Source: CAXWPM01 sp965206125
GTDB lineage: Bacteria > Acidobacteriota > Terriglobia > 20CM-2-55-15
Direction: 5' to 3'
Assembly: GCA_965206125.1 (NCBI GenBank)
Contig: CBDBIN010000045.1
Span: forward strand, 744,001 to 808,000
DNA length: 64,000 nt
Position 1 is the first letter of the stretch. Each line of letters opens with the position of its first letter. This document shows, one piece after another, positions 50,976 through 59,751 of this stretch. A program made the position numbers and the translations under genes. The notes under the pieces are model-generated. The model was not told the origin of the DNA, did not search any database, and saw only the letters and a program-made list of their open reading frames with translations.

Positions 50976-53834
50976 CTAGCGCTGTTCCGGCATCAGCGTC
51001 ACGCGAACTCGATTCTCCATGTTGAAGTACTTGCGGGCGGTTGCCTGAATCGAATCGGGTGTCAGCACCTCTACCGAGCCTGGGTAAGTCTCAATCGACC
51101 CCCCGGGCTCGTTCCCCCGCTGGTAGTCGAATACGAGTTGGCCGAGGATCGTCCCGTTCTGCTGAAAATTGGTCTCGAATGCCCGAAGCAGCGCCTCGCG
51201 TGTGTTTGCGACCTCGATTTCTGTGGGTCCTTCCGTCTTGAGCGCCTCGATTCCGTCATAGACGGTCTGGACGAGTTCCTCCGTCCGCTCCGGGTCGGAC
51301 CCGAAGCTGATCGTCAACCTGTACGTCTCCTCCGGCCGCCAGTTGTAGCCTGCACTCACGCTGACGCTGTACGTACCGCCGAGTTCCTCGCGCATGTAGT
51401 CGAACAGTCTCTCCTGAAGCGTCATGGCCATGGCGCGGATTCCTGTCCGCTCCGCCTGGGATTCGTAATCGAAGGGACCGGTGAACGCGATACGGGTCTG
51501 GCTTCGCGGCTCGATTCCCTTGTTGACCGTTTCCTCGATCACTCCCGTCGGAGCCCGCACGCCGATGTCCCGCCACGTCTCCTGACGGCCCGTTGACGGC
51601 AGCGCTCCCAGATACCGCTCGACCAACGGTCGCATCCGATCGGGATCTATGTTGCCGACAAAGACGAACGTGTAATCACCGGCGTCAGCAAAGCGATCTT
51701 CATAGAAGGCCAGCGACTCGTAAAGATCGGCCTCATCGATCATCTCGACAGTGGGCGGGCGTTGCCGCGGGTGATCCTGCGTCATGATGCGCGTGTAGGC
51801 ATCGCTGAATACCGCTGCCGGATTCATGCCGCGATTCGCCAGGAACTGGCGGTTCTGGGTCTGCCACACCTCGAAGAACGTATCGTCGGCACGCGGAGCG
51901 GTGAAGCGCAGGTAGATCAACTGGAACATCGTCTCCAGATCCGCCGGCGACGCCGAACCGCTGACGCCTTCCTCAAAGGTCGAGATGAACGGACGTACGT
52001 TCGCAACTTTGCCCGTCAGAATTTTCTGCAGGTCGATCGCGTTGAATTCTCCAACGCCGCCGTTGGGGATCAAGGAGTCGGCGGTAGTAGCCGGAACAAA
52101 GTCTTCATCGGCGGCAAGCGATGTCCCGCCTGGGCTGAACGCGCGGAAGACAACCTGGTCGTCGGAATAATCGGTTGGTTTCAAAACAACGCGGATCCCA
52201 TTGGCGAGCGTCCATTCCGTAATGTCGAAGCTACGGGTTTCCGTTCCGACGATCCGGGAACCATCGGGCACATCCGCCAGAAGCGGCCGGTCGCTGACAG
52301 TGTCGACATATGCGGTAATCTCGGCGCTGTCTCGGGCGTCGATGACGGCACTCAATGCCTCCTCGGCGGGCATCGTCACGCCTTCCTTTTCTGGGCCGGT
52401 GACCAGGACGACCCGGTTTGCATCACGGATCCAGTCCTGGCCGACTCTGTTGACCTCTTCGAGCGTGATTTCGGGGATGAACCGCTGGTAAAGGGCGTAT
52501 TCGTATTCGATGCCGGGGATCGACTCCCCGTCCAGAAAGGCGCGGATGTACTCGGATGCGTAGGAACTCGAATTGCGATTTGCACGGTTGGTGTTGGCTC
52601 GCTCGATACCGCGCAGGGCGTTGGTCTTTTCCCGCTCGAGCTCCGAGGCGGTGAACCCGAATCGCGCGACACGCTCAGCTTCGGTGAACAGCGCTCCCAG
52701 ACCGCGTTCGATGCCGTTCTCCAGGACGCCGGCCGTCAACGCGTAGACGCCCTTCGAACGGATCAGCTGCCCGGAAGCGGATGACGCTCCCATGAACGGC
52801 GCGTTTGGGCTCCTGGCGATTTCCGCGAAGCGGCCGCTGAGTATGCCATTGTAAAGCTGTTCGACGATCCTCTCCCGGTAGCCGCCGATCGTCCAGTCTT
52901 CCTCGACATCCATTTTGTGGTAGACCGAAACGCTCGACGAAGACAGCTCCGGATCGGTCACGATGGAAAACAGGGTTTCCTCATGGTCTGGGACGCCGTA
53001 GTCGGTCCGCTCCCTGGGGCTCTGGGCCCTGGGAAGGTCCTCGAAGTGCTCGCGCACCAGAGCCTCGATGTCGGATGCCTCAAAATCCCCCACCGCGATG
53101 ACCGCCATCAGGTCCAGCCGATACCAGTCCGTGTAAAACCGTCGGAGCGATTCGTGATCGAAGTTCTCGAGGCTGTCGAGCGTCCCGATCGGCGAGCGGT
53201 CAGCGTAACGCGAGTCTCTGAAAAGGATCGGAAACTGCTGGTCGCGAATCCGGGCTCCCGCACCCCGTCGTAACCGCCACTCCTCGATGATGACGCCACG
53301 TTCCTTGTCGATCTCTTCGGGATCGAGAGTCAACCCATGGGCCCAGTCCTCCAAGATCTGGAACGCCGTGGCCATATGCTCCGGGTTCTCGGTGGGAAGC
53401 TCGAGAGTGTAGATGGTTTCGTCGAAAGACGTGGTGGCGTTGACGCCCGGACCCAGGCCCATCCCGATCGATTCCATGAACTCGACCAGCTCACTTTTCT
53501 CGAAATTCTCGGCGCCGTTGAAGGCCATGTGCTCGACAAAATGAGCGAGCCCAAGCTGGTCTTCGTCTTCGACGATTGATCCGACGCTCACGACGAGCCG
53601 CAGCTCGGCCCGGTTTTCGGGTTCCTGGTTCTCGCGGATGAAGTAGCGAAGACCGTTGTCGAATCGACCGACCGTAACGTTCGGGCCAACCGGGGTCTGC
53701 TGATCCAGCGGAGCGGTGAACGCTTCCTGGGGAACCGCAATCGTTGTCTGCTGGGCAAGCACCGTTGGGGCGGACGACACCAACGCGAGCGTCAGCATCA
53801 GGAAAGCAAGGATCGGAATGCGGCTCTCTCTCAT
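50976..53834 (-). CDS. Exported M16-family zinc metallopeptidase (duplicated)
   Basis: A 952-residue protein with AAAAGGAG at good spacing before the ATG and a signal peptide (about 1-28). The N-terminal half has the inverted zinc motif HFVEH at 98-102 with the distal Glu in KERGVIIEEW. The C-terminal half repeats the M16 fold without an intact zinc site, as in pitrilysin-like and PqqL proteins. It probably cleaves peptides in the periplasm. Monocistronic by appearance. Confidence 0.92.
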   Translation of the reverse strand: MRESRIPILAFLMLTLALVSSAPTVLAQQTTIAVPQEAFTAPLDQQTPVGPNVTVGRFDNGLRYFIRENQEPENRAELRLVVSVGSIVEDEDQLGLAHFVEHMAFNGAENFEKSELVEFMESIGMGLGPGVNATTSFDETIYTLELPTENPEHMATAFQILEDWAHGLTLDPEEIDKERGVIIEEWRLRRGAGARIRDQQFPILFRDSRYADRSPIGTLDSLENFDHESLRRFYTDWYRLDLMAVIAVGDFEASDIEALVREHFEDLPRAQSPRERTDYGVPDHEETLFSIVTDPELSSSSVSVYHKMDVEEDWTIGGYRERIVEQLYNGILSGRFAEIARSPNAPFMGASSASGQLIRSKGVYALTAGVLENGIERGLGALFTEAERVARFGFTASELEREKTNALRGIERANTNRANRNSSSYASEYIRAFLDGESIPGIEYEYALYQRFIPEITLEEVNRVGQDWIRDANRVVLVTGPEKEGVTMPAEEALSAVIDARDSAEITAYVDTVSDRPLLADVPDGSRIVGTETRSFDITEWTLANGIRVVLKPTDYSDDQVVFRAFSPGGTSLAADEDFVPATTADSLIPNGGVGEFNAIDLQKILTGKVANVRPFISTFEEGVSGSASPADLETMFQLIYLRFTAPRADDTFFEVWQTQNRQFLANRGMNPAAVFSDAYTRIMTQDHPRQRPPTVEMIDEADLYESLAFYEDRFADAGDYTFVFVGNIDPDRMRPLVERYLGALPSTGRQETWRDIGVRAPTGVIEETVNKGIEPRSQTRIAFTGPFDYESQAERTGIRAMAMTLQERLFDYMREELGGTYSVSVSAGYNWRPEETYRLTISFGSDPERTEELVQTVYDGIEALKTEGPTEIEVANTREALLRAFETNFQQNGTILGQLVFDYQRGNEPGGSIETYPGSVEVLTPDSIQATARKYFNMENRVRVTLMPEQR

Positions 53835-54128
53835 CGAAGACTCCTTTTCGTCGTCCCCGGCTGTTGCCGGGACGGCTCTCGACTAAATGCGATAAACCAT
53901 AATAGAACGCAGTTCCCTCTAATTGGCAACAAGCTTGGGTAAGGGATGGACTCCACGGCTTCATCATGCCCCCCGGAGCCGGGGCTCGGGCGAGCGAATC
54001 GTATCGTTTGGTGTTTTGGAACAGCGTCTCCTATGATCGGTCCTGCAACTGGAAAATTATTTGCGGCTCTTCCCTGGGTATCAACATGTTGGGAGAGCTC
54101 TGAACCCAATTCTTTGGAGGCTTACACC

Positions 54129-54659
54129 GTGGAACGCATGATTGCCAAGCTCCTCGAGGATTTCGAGAACGGACACATGAACCGCCGCCAGCTCATTCAG
54201 AGCCTGGCCCTCTCCGCCGCCGCAGTGTCCGCCGCCGGCGCCGCTGGCTCACCGACAACTCAGTCTGGCGGCTTCAAGACAATTAGCGTGGATCACATTT
54301 CCTACCAGGTCGCCGATTACACAAAAACTCGGGACTTCTACGCCGATCTGATGGGGATGACCGTCGCCGGAGACAACGGAACCAACCAATGCCAACTAAC
54401 GTTCGGCGATTCTCTTCTTATCGCTCGCAATCGCCGCGATAGCGCAGGTTCAGGCCCGACGGTGGACCACATGTCGTACAAGATCGAAGATTGGGACACC
54501 GACCGTGTGCGGACGGAGCTGGACCGCCGTGGCCTGGAACCGCGTCTGGACAGAGGACCCGGTGGAACCTATGCGAGTTTCCACGTGGCGGACCCGGATG
54601 GATACGACGTTCAGATTAGCGGCGAGTTGAAGCCGGGAGATTCTTTGTACGAAGGATGA
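54129..54659 (+). CDS. Exported VOC (glyoxalase-superfamily) protein, single domain
   Basis: A 176-residue protein. GTG at 54129 is chosen because GGAGG lies eight bases upstream. The leader LLEDFENGHMNRRQLIQSLALSAAA has the same plan as the VOC protein at 12152: an acidic helix, RRQL and a hydrophobic stretch. One VOC domain follows (SVDHISYQVADYTKTRDFYADLM to VADPDGYDVQISG). His in DHISY, His in DHMSY and Glu or Asp near the end could bind a metal. Substrate unknown. The 294 bases upstream show nothing else. Confidence 0.75.
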   Translation: MERMIAKLLEDFENGHMNRRQLIQSLALSAAAVSAAGAAGSPTTQSGGFKTISVDHISYQVADYTKTRDFYADLMGMTVAGDNGTNQCQLTFGDSLLIARNRRDSAGSGPTVDHMSYKIEDWDTDRVRTELDRRGLEPRLDRGPGGTYASFHVADPDGYDVQISGELKPGDSLYEG

Positions 54660-54667
54660 CTAGTGTC

Positions 54668-54755
54668 CTGTGCTGAAAGTAAAGCTGTAGCGGCGCTCTA
54701 TTGAGCGCAGAGTCCGGATTCGCTCGATTCCGGCGGTCATAGACCGCCGCTACAG
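54668..54755. repeat. Degenerate palindromic repeat related to the 7967-8093 element
   Basis: It starts with CCTGTGCTGAAAGT, the left terminal repeat of the element at 7967, followed by hairpins GCGCTC TATT GAGCGC and GGCGGTC ATA GACCGCC within an outer TGTAGCGGCG/CGCCGCTACA pair. The right terminal repeat is missing. It lies next to the end of the cassette C operon. Confidence 0.68.
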
Positions 54756-54809
54756 AGAATGGTCGATGATCAATGGGTAGATCGGGCTTTCGCGACAGGC
54801 GGGTAGTCC

Positions 54810-56367
54810 TTACTCCGGGTCTTCCGGCCGCTGCCGGTGGAAGTCCGTGACGGCCTGGTAGGCCGCAACGACGGCAAAGAGCCGTTCTTCACCGAACGGT
54901 GGCGCGGCCAGCACGGCGCCCCGGGGGCGACGACGCCCGGAGTCCTCGTGGATGTCGAAGCCGATCGGCATGCACATCAACGGCAGGCCGGTGCCGTCGA
55001 AAGCGCCGGTCGAACTCGTCAGCACGACATCACACTGGTTGAACAGCTGCGTAAGCATGCGCTCGAGGAGAAGATGTCTGGCCTGTTGCACTTTCACGTA
55101 GGTATCGGCGCTTTGGAACATGCCGTTGAGAAACCGCGGAAGCCGATCCGCGAAGTTCCGCACGTCCTTCCGGAGATGCTCGATGAAGAAAGCCGTGGGA
55201 TCGCCGTGCGAGGTGCCGAACGGGTTCGACGTGAGCTCATCCCATTGGTCCGGCAGGGTCATGTCCGGGACGATCGTGACGGACGGATTCCGTTCCAACT
55301 CGGTGACCAACTCACCTCGGAGTTCATTCGTCCGCTCGTTGTTGGACGCGAGATAATCGGGCCAGATGCCGATCCGCGTGGGCCAGCGGACGCGCGGTCG
55401 TTCTCCCCCGAACGGCGTCGCGGCCAGGGCGTAATTCGGCGGCGGGGGCAGCCCCAGCGTCCTCGGATCGTTGGGATCAGCCACGGCCAGCGTCTGTAAC
55501 ACGATTGCCGCGTCCAGGGCGTTACGCGCCATCGGACCGACATGGTCCCGGGTCAGGCTGAGCGGGATGATCCCGTGAAGGGAGATACGTCCGAAAGTCG
55601 GCTTGATGCACGTCAGTCCCTGGGCGTTGCCGGGTCCAAGAACCGAACCTCCGGTCTGCGTGCCGAAGCCCGCAACGGCCAGCCGGCCCGCAACGGCTGT
55701 CCCTGTCCCTGAAGACGACCCGGCGGGACTGACAGACGGGTCGTTGGGCACCCAGGCGTTTCTTGTCGTCGGAATCGTCGTGCCGTACTGCCGGGCACGG
55801 CCGCCCGCCAGGTTTCCCATCTGCGCTTTCCCCACTACCAGGGCGCCTGCGGCTCGCATCAGCGAAACGGCTGTCGCGTCGTAGTCGGGTTGGAAACCCT
55901 CGAAAACGAGCGAGCCGCCCTCGGTCAGCAGATCCGAAGTGTAGAAATTGTCCTTCGGTGCGAAACAGATCCCGCGCAGAGGAGCGTTCGGGCCGTCGGG
56001 CGGAATGCGCTCAGCCAGGGAGAGAAGGTCTTCCCGTGACGGTCGGGCGGCGTACGCCTGGTAGATGGCGTCGAAGGCCTCTATCCGATCCACGTAGGCA
56101 TCGACGAGATCCGAAGGCGCGAGCGTCCCATTGCCGGATGAGCGTCATCGTTTCCGACAACGTCAGCTCGGTCAGATCGTCAAGCGCTTGAGGACTGACC
56201 GAGCGCGCGAAGGCCTCTTCGGACACGTTTGGAGCTCGGGTGCGTGCAAGGGCCGGAATCTCTCCAAGGAGCGTACCCGTCGCCGACGCCGACGACACCC
56301 AGGCCATCCTGTTGAGGAACCATCGGCGGGAGACGTTCCGGTCCTGAGGTGGAGGCGTACGACCCAT
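54810..56367 (-). pseudogene. Exported amidase-signature enzyme with a frameshift near its N-terminus
   Basis: The first segment (56367 to about 56135) encodes a Tat signal (SRRWFLNRMAWVSSASATG) and the amidase N-terminal helix LTELTLSETMTLIR. The frame then breaks at about 56131-56138; the next frame continues GNGTLAPSDLVDAYVDRIEAFDAIY and runs to 54810. The catalytic Lys (FAPKDNF), the Ser of SPAGSSSGT and the nucleophile in GTQTGGSVLGPG are all present. One indel separates two otherwise complete parts. It may be a recent mutation or a sequence error. It is last in the cassette C operon, three bases after the small gene. Confidence 0.82.
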
Positions 56368-56370
56368 CGG

Positions 56371-56634
56371 CTATTCTTCTTCGGTCCAGGCCGTGAACGG
56401 AGCCGGGAAAGGTTGGGGAAGCGTGAACTGGGGATCGATCTGGAAGTCCGCCGCGACCACGTCCTGTCTGAGAATGGACCGGGCGTTACGGAGCAGGCGC
56501 TCCTGATCCATGGGCGCCTCTTCGTCCGAGACGGGCAGTACGGATATGTCGACACCGAGCAGTGCGTACCTGGTACGGATGAAGGTGTCTAGTTCTTCGT
56601 CGGTGGGAGGCTCCGGAGGGATCGGGTTCTGCAC
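56371..56634 (-). CDS. Small acidic protein of unknown function (about 87 aa)
   Basis: The frame starts with a GTG at 56634, five bases after the ankyrin C stop, and ends three bases before the amidase gene. The product is acidic with Pro-rich ends (PIPPEPPTDEELDTFIRTRY ... FTLPQPFPAP) and no signal peptide or membrane helix. It resembles the small partner genes often found before exported amidases, but I cannot name it. Tight spacing implies co-translation with its neighbours. Confidence 0.55.
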   Translation of the reverse strand: MQNPIPPEPPTDEELDTFIRTRYALLGVDISVLPVSDEEAPMDQERLLRNARSILRQDVVAADFQIDPQFTLPQPFPAPFTAWTEEE

Positions 56635-56638
56635 CGAT

Positions 56639-58237
56639 TCACTGATCCACGGTCTTGACGACACAGGTGGAAGCCCGGCAGTAGTCCGAGTTTTCCGAAC
56701 CCAACATCTCGAGAAATTCCACGGTCTCGGGATATTGCATGTTGTGCGCCTTAGGTCCGTTAGCCATGTCCGCCACCGTGTCACCGGTTCCGTCGACTTC
56801 CTCGTCAGCCCGACCTGCTCCACCGAAGATCTTATTGGCGCGAGCATTGATATCCGCACCGGCTGCGATCAGATAGAGGATCAGGTCATGCTCGACTGTC
56901 AGTGCGGCGCCGTGCAGTGGCGTATACCCGTCTTTGTCCGGCAGGTTCACGTCAGCCCCGGTTGCCTCCACGAGGTAGCGGACGGCGTCGAGCCGGGCGT
57001 CGGGAGCAAAATGGGTGACCTGCGGTTCGAAGCCAAAACCCGCGGCAGCCAGAAGCGGTGACGCGCCACCCTTGGTCGGAATGGCCGGGTTTGCGCCGGC
57101 AGCGAGAAGGAGTTTCATCGCGGGCACATCATTCGCTTTTGCCGCAAGCCAGAAAGCCGTCCCACCGATCGGCCGAATCCAGTCCCCATGGTTCGTCCGG
57201 TACAGCGGTTTCTTTTCGAGCCGTCGGTCGGGCTCCGCTCCGTTCTCGAGGAGCGCGGCAACCAGATCCAGATAGTCGGTCTGCTCTTCTTCGATACTCG
57301 GCGCCGGATACCAGGTACGCTCCGCCCACCGCGCGTCGATCGTCGCGTACAGCGGCGCCACTCCGTCCTTATTGGCCAGGTTGGGATCGGCGCCTTGTTG
57401 GAGGATGAAAGCGGCGACGTCGAGGCTGGAGTTGATGATTGCGGCATTCAATGGGCTGGCGCCATCCGAAGCTGCCACCAGGTCCACGTCGGCACCTGCG
57501 TCGACCAACTCTCTGGTGACGTCCAGGTGGCCTTCCCGAGCCGCAAAGTGCAGCGCGCTCAAGCCCCCAGAGAACCGCTCTTCACGATCCTCACGAACCA
57601 TCGCGTTGCCGTCTTCGTCACGGTAACGATCCCGCCAGGGGATGACCTCCGACAGTTTCGTCAGTGCATTGGGATCGGCGCCCGCCGCCCCAAGCATGCG
57701 GACGACGTCAGCCCTGCCCCTTGCTGCGGCGAACATCATAGCCGTCTGCTCGGTCGTCGTGTCGGCGGCGTTCACGTCAGCGCCTTGGGCGAGCAGTAAC
57801 TCTACGGCATCGGTCTTACCCGAAGCCGCGGAATACATCAGCGGCGTCGTGCCGTTCGCATCCGGTGCATTCGCATCGCTACCTGCCTCTAACAGCAACT
57901 CGAGCATATCGGCGTTGCCGTTCTTCGAAGCCATGAGCATTGGGGTCAGGTCACCCAGGCGGGTCTCTACACCAACGTTCGCGCCGGCTTCGATCAGCAA
58001 ACGGGCCATCTCGAGGTCTTCGCGGTATGCAGCCCAGTGCAGGGCCGTGGTGCCGTCTCCCTGCGGAGCGTTCACATCCGCACTCCGACCGAGTAGCGAT
58101 CGCACGGACTCAATGTCGCCCCGCATGGCCGCATCGGCGATAGGAGCATCCACCGCGCCGCCGTATGCGATGGCCGGTCCGGCCGCGACGGTCAGCAGTA
58201 CCACCAATAACGCAAGGATCGTGCCTTTCCCGAACAT
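56639..58237 (-). CDS. Secreted ankyrin-repeat protein, cassette C
   Basis: A 532-residue protein. The start is set by GAAGGAA before the ATG at 58237, giving the signal MFGKGTILALLVVLLTVAAG. About eight ankyrin repeats, the insert RTWYPAPSIEEE near 320, and the C-terminal GDTVADMANGP plus YCRASTC (CX4C) are present. It is closest to the cassette D protein: both share KANDVPAMKLL and the block RYRDEDG. Third gene of cassette C. Confidence 0.88.
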   Translation of the reverse strand: MFGKGTILALLVVLLTVAAGPAIAYGGAVDAPIADAAMRGDIESVRSLLGRSADVNAPQGDGTTALHWAAYREDLEMARLLIEAGANVGVETRLGDLTPMLMASKNGNADMLELLLEAGSDANAPDANGTTPLMYSAASGKTDAVELLLAQGADVNAADTTTEQTAMMFAAARGRADVVRMLGAAGADPNALTKLSEVIPWRDRYRDEDGNAMVREDREERFSGGLSALHFAAREGHLDVTRELVDAGADVDLVAASDGASPLNAAIINSSLDVAAFILQQGADPNLANKDGVAPLYATIDARWAERTWYPAPSIEEEQTDYLDLVAALLENGAEPDRRLEKKPLYRTNHGDWIRPIGGTAFWLAAKANDVPAMKLLLAAGANPAIPTKGGASPLLAAAGFGFEPQVTHFAPDARLDAVRYLVEATGADVNLPDKDGYTPLHGAALTVEHDLILYLIAAGADINARANKIFGGAGRADEEVDGTGDTVADMANGPKAHNMQYPETVEFLEMLGSENSDYCRASTCVVKTVDQ

Positions 58238-58261
58238 GTGTCGTTCCTTCAAGAGCTGTTG

Positions 58262-58320
58262 GCTTTTAGCCTTTGGCTTCAAATGAGATCCAATAGCCAA
58301 TAGCTATTGGCTAATGACCT
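58262..58320. repeat. Short palindromic repeat block in the DUF1552-ankyrin spacer of cassette C
   Basis: An 18-base perfect palindrome, AGCCAATAGCTATTGGCT (58295-58312), sits among degenerate copies of GGCTTTTAGCC/TTTGGCTTC words. The same words fill the matching spacer of cassette D. Confidence 0.55.
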
Positions 58321-58323
58321 GTG

Positions 58324-59694
58324 TCAGATCGAATACGTCGCCGTACTGTCGCCGACGCTTTCGACATCGACACCCAGGCTGTGCATCGTGGTCAGCAGCG
58401 CATTCGCCTGCGGCGCGTCATCAGCGGCCCGGACGTGGGTATTGCCCTGCACCCTTCCGGAAGCGTGACCCATCAGGACCACGGGAACACGCTTATGACC
58501 ATGAATGTTGCCGTCTCCCATCGGGCTGCCGTAGAAGACCAGCGAGTGGTCGAGCAGGTTCCCGTCACCGTCGGGAGTGTTTTTGAGCTTGTCGATCAGA
58601 TGCTTGAGCATCGTGACGTGATGGCGATTGATCTTCGCGAAGTCCTCAATCATCTCGGGCTTCTGCTGGTGGTGCGAGGCCGAGTGGAACGGGGTATCGC
58701 TACCGCTCTCGGGGAATGTCCGCGGGCTGACATCACGGGCCATCTTGAGGGTGGACACGCGAGTAACGTCCGCCGAGAAGGCCAGCACCTGCAGGTCGAA
58801 CATGAGCTTGATGTGCTCTTCCCAGGAATCCGGCACGCCGACCGGCGCATCCGGCAATTCCCGTTCCGCCCCGGAGGCGTTGTATTCCTCGATCCTCTGG
58901 ATTCGGCGTTCGATCTCCCGGACATTTTCAAGATAGTCATCGAGTCGATTCTGATCCGCCTGTCCGATATCGGTCCGAAGCCGAGCTACGGAGTTCGTGA
59001 TGCGATCGAGGATGCTCCGGTTGACCTGCTGCCGGGCTACACGTTCTTCAGGGGTGCCGCCGGTTCCGAACAGCTCTTCGAACGCCAGGCGTGGGTCCTG
59101 AATCATCGGCAGCGGGGTCGTCGGCGACGCCCAGCTAAGCGTGTCCATGTAAACGCAGCTGTAGTGGTAGCCGCAGGCGCCGGAGGTGTCCTGGTTCTCA
59201 ATGCTGAGGTTGATCGATGGCAGCGGTGTGTCCTGACCAAACTTCTGGGCGTACATCTGATCGATTGACGTTCCGTTGTAGACGTCTGACCCCTCGGTCT
59301 GCTTCGGGTGCGCTCCGGTCAGGAACACGGCGCTCGAACGAAAATGGTCGGCTCCGACCTCTTCCGCCGTCATAGGATCCGCCTGACCGCAATCCGTGTT
59401 GCTGATGATCGTCATGTAGTCGCGGTACGACTCCAGTGGTTCGAGGATCTGGGTGACGTCGAAATCGTGGCCCTCGGCCGCGGGTGCCCAGAGGTTTTTC
59501 TCGGTCCCGTACATCGTGCTGCCCGAATTGCCGTGAACGATCTCAATGGCCGCGAAACGGCTCCTTGGAGCCGCGGCCGTCTGTGCCAGCGCGGTCCGTG
59601 CGGGCACCATGGATTCGAGCAAGGGCAAGGCAACAACTACCCCCGCGCCCTTTAGCATCGTTCGTCTGGAAATGTTCTTCCTGGTGATGAACAT
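58324..59694 (-). CDS. DUF1552 family protein with Tat signal, cassette C
   Basis: A 456-residue protein starting MFITRKNISRRTMLKGAG. It shares the blocks EVGADHFRSSAVFLTGAHPKQ, YHYSCVYMDTLSWASPTTPL and LLDHSLVFYGSPMGDGNIHG with the other copies. Second gene of cassette C, 57 bases after the cytochrome gene. Activity unknown. Confidence 0.88.
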   Translation of the reverse strand: MFITRKNISRRTMLKGAGVVVALPLLESMVPARTALAQTAAAPRSRFAAIEIVHGNSGSTMYGTEKNLWAPAAEGHDFDVTQILEPLESYRDYMTIISNTDCGQADPMTAEEVGADHFRSSAVFLTGAHPKQTEGSDVYNGTSIDQMYAQKFGQDTPLPSINLSIENQDTSGACGYHYSCVYMDTLSWASPTTPLPMIQDPRLAFEELFGTGGTPEERVARQQVNRSILDRITNSVARLRTDIGQADQNRLDDYLENVREIERRIQRIEEYNASGAERELPDAPVGVPDSWEEHIKLMFDLQVLAFSADVTRVSTLKMARDVSPRTFPESGSDTPFHSASHHQQKPEMIEDFAKINRHHVTMLKHLIDKLKNTPDGDGNLLDHSLVFYGSPMGDGNIHGHKRVPVVLMGHASGRVQGNTHVRAADDAPQANALLTTMHSLGVDVESVGDSTATYSI

Positions 59695-59751
59695 GATCCG
59701 GCTCTCCTTGTGATTATCCAGCGATCTTCAGAAACTCGCCTGAATTCTACC

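Noticed and set aside
54810..56093. Amidase gene starting at an internal ATG (56093)
   Set aside because: The Tat signal and N-terminal helix are encoded directly upstream in another frame, so this is a frameshifted longer gene, not a shorter intact one.
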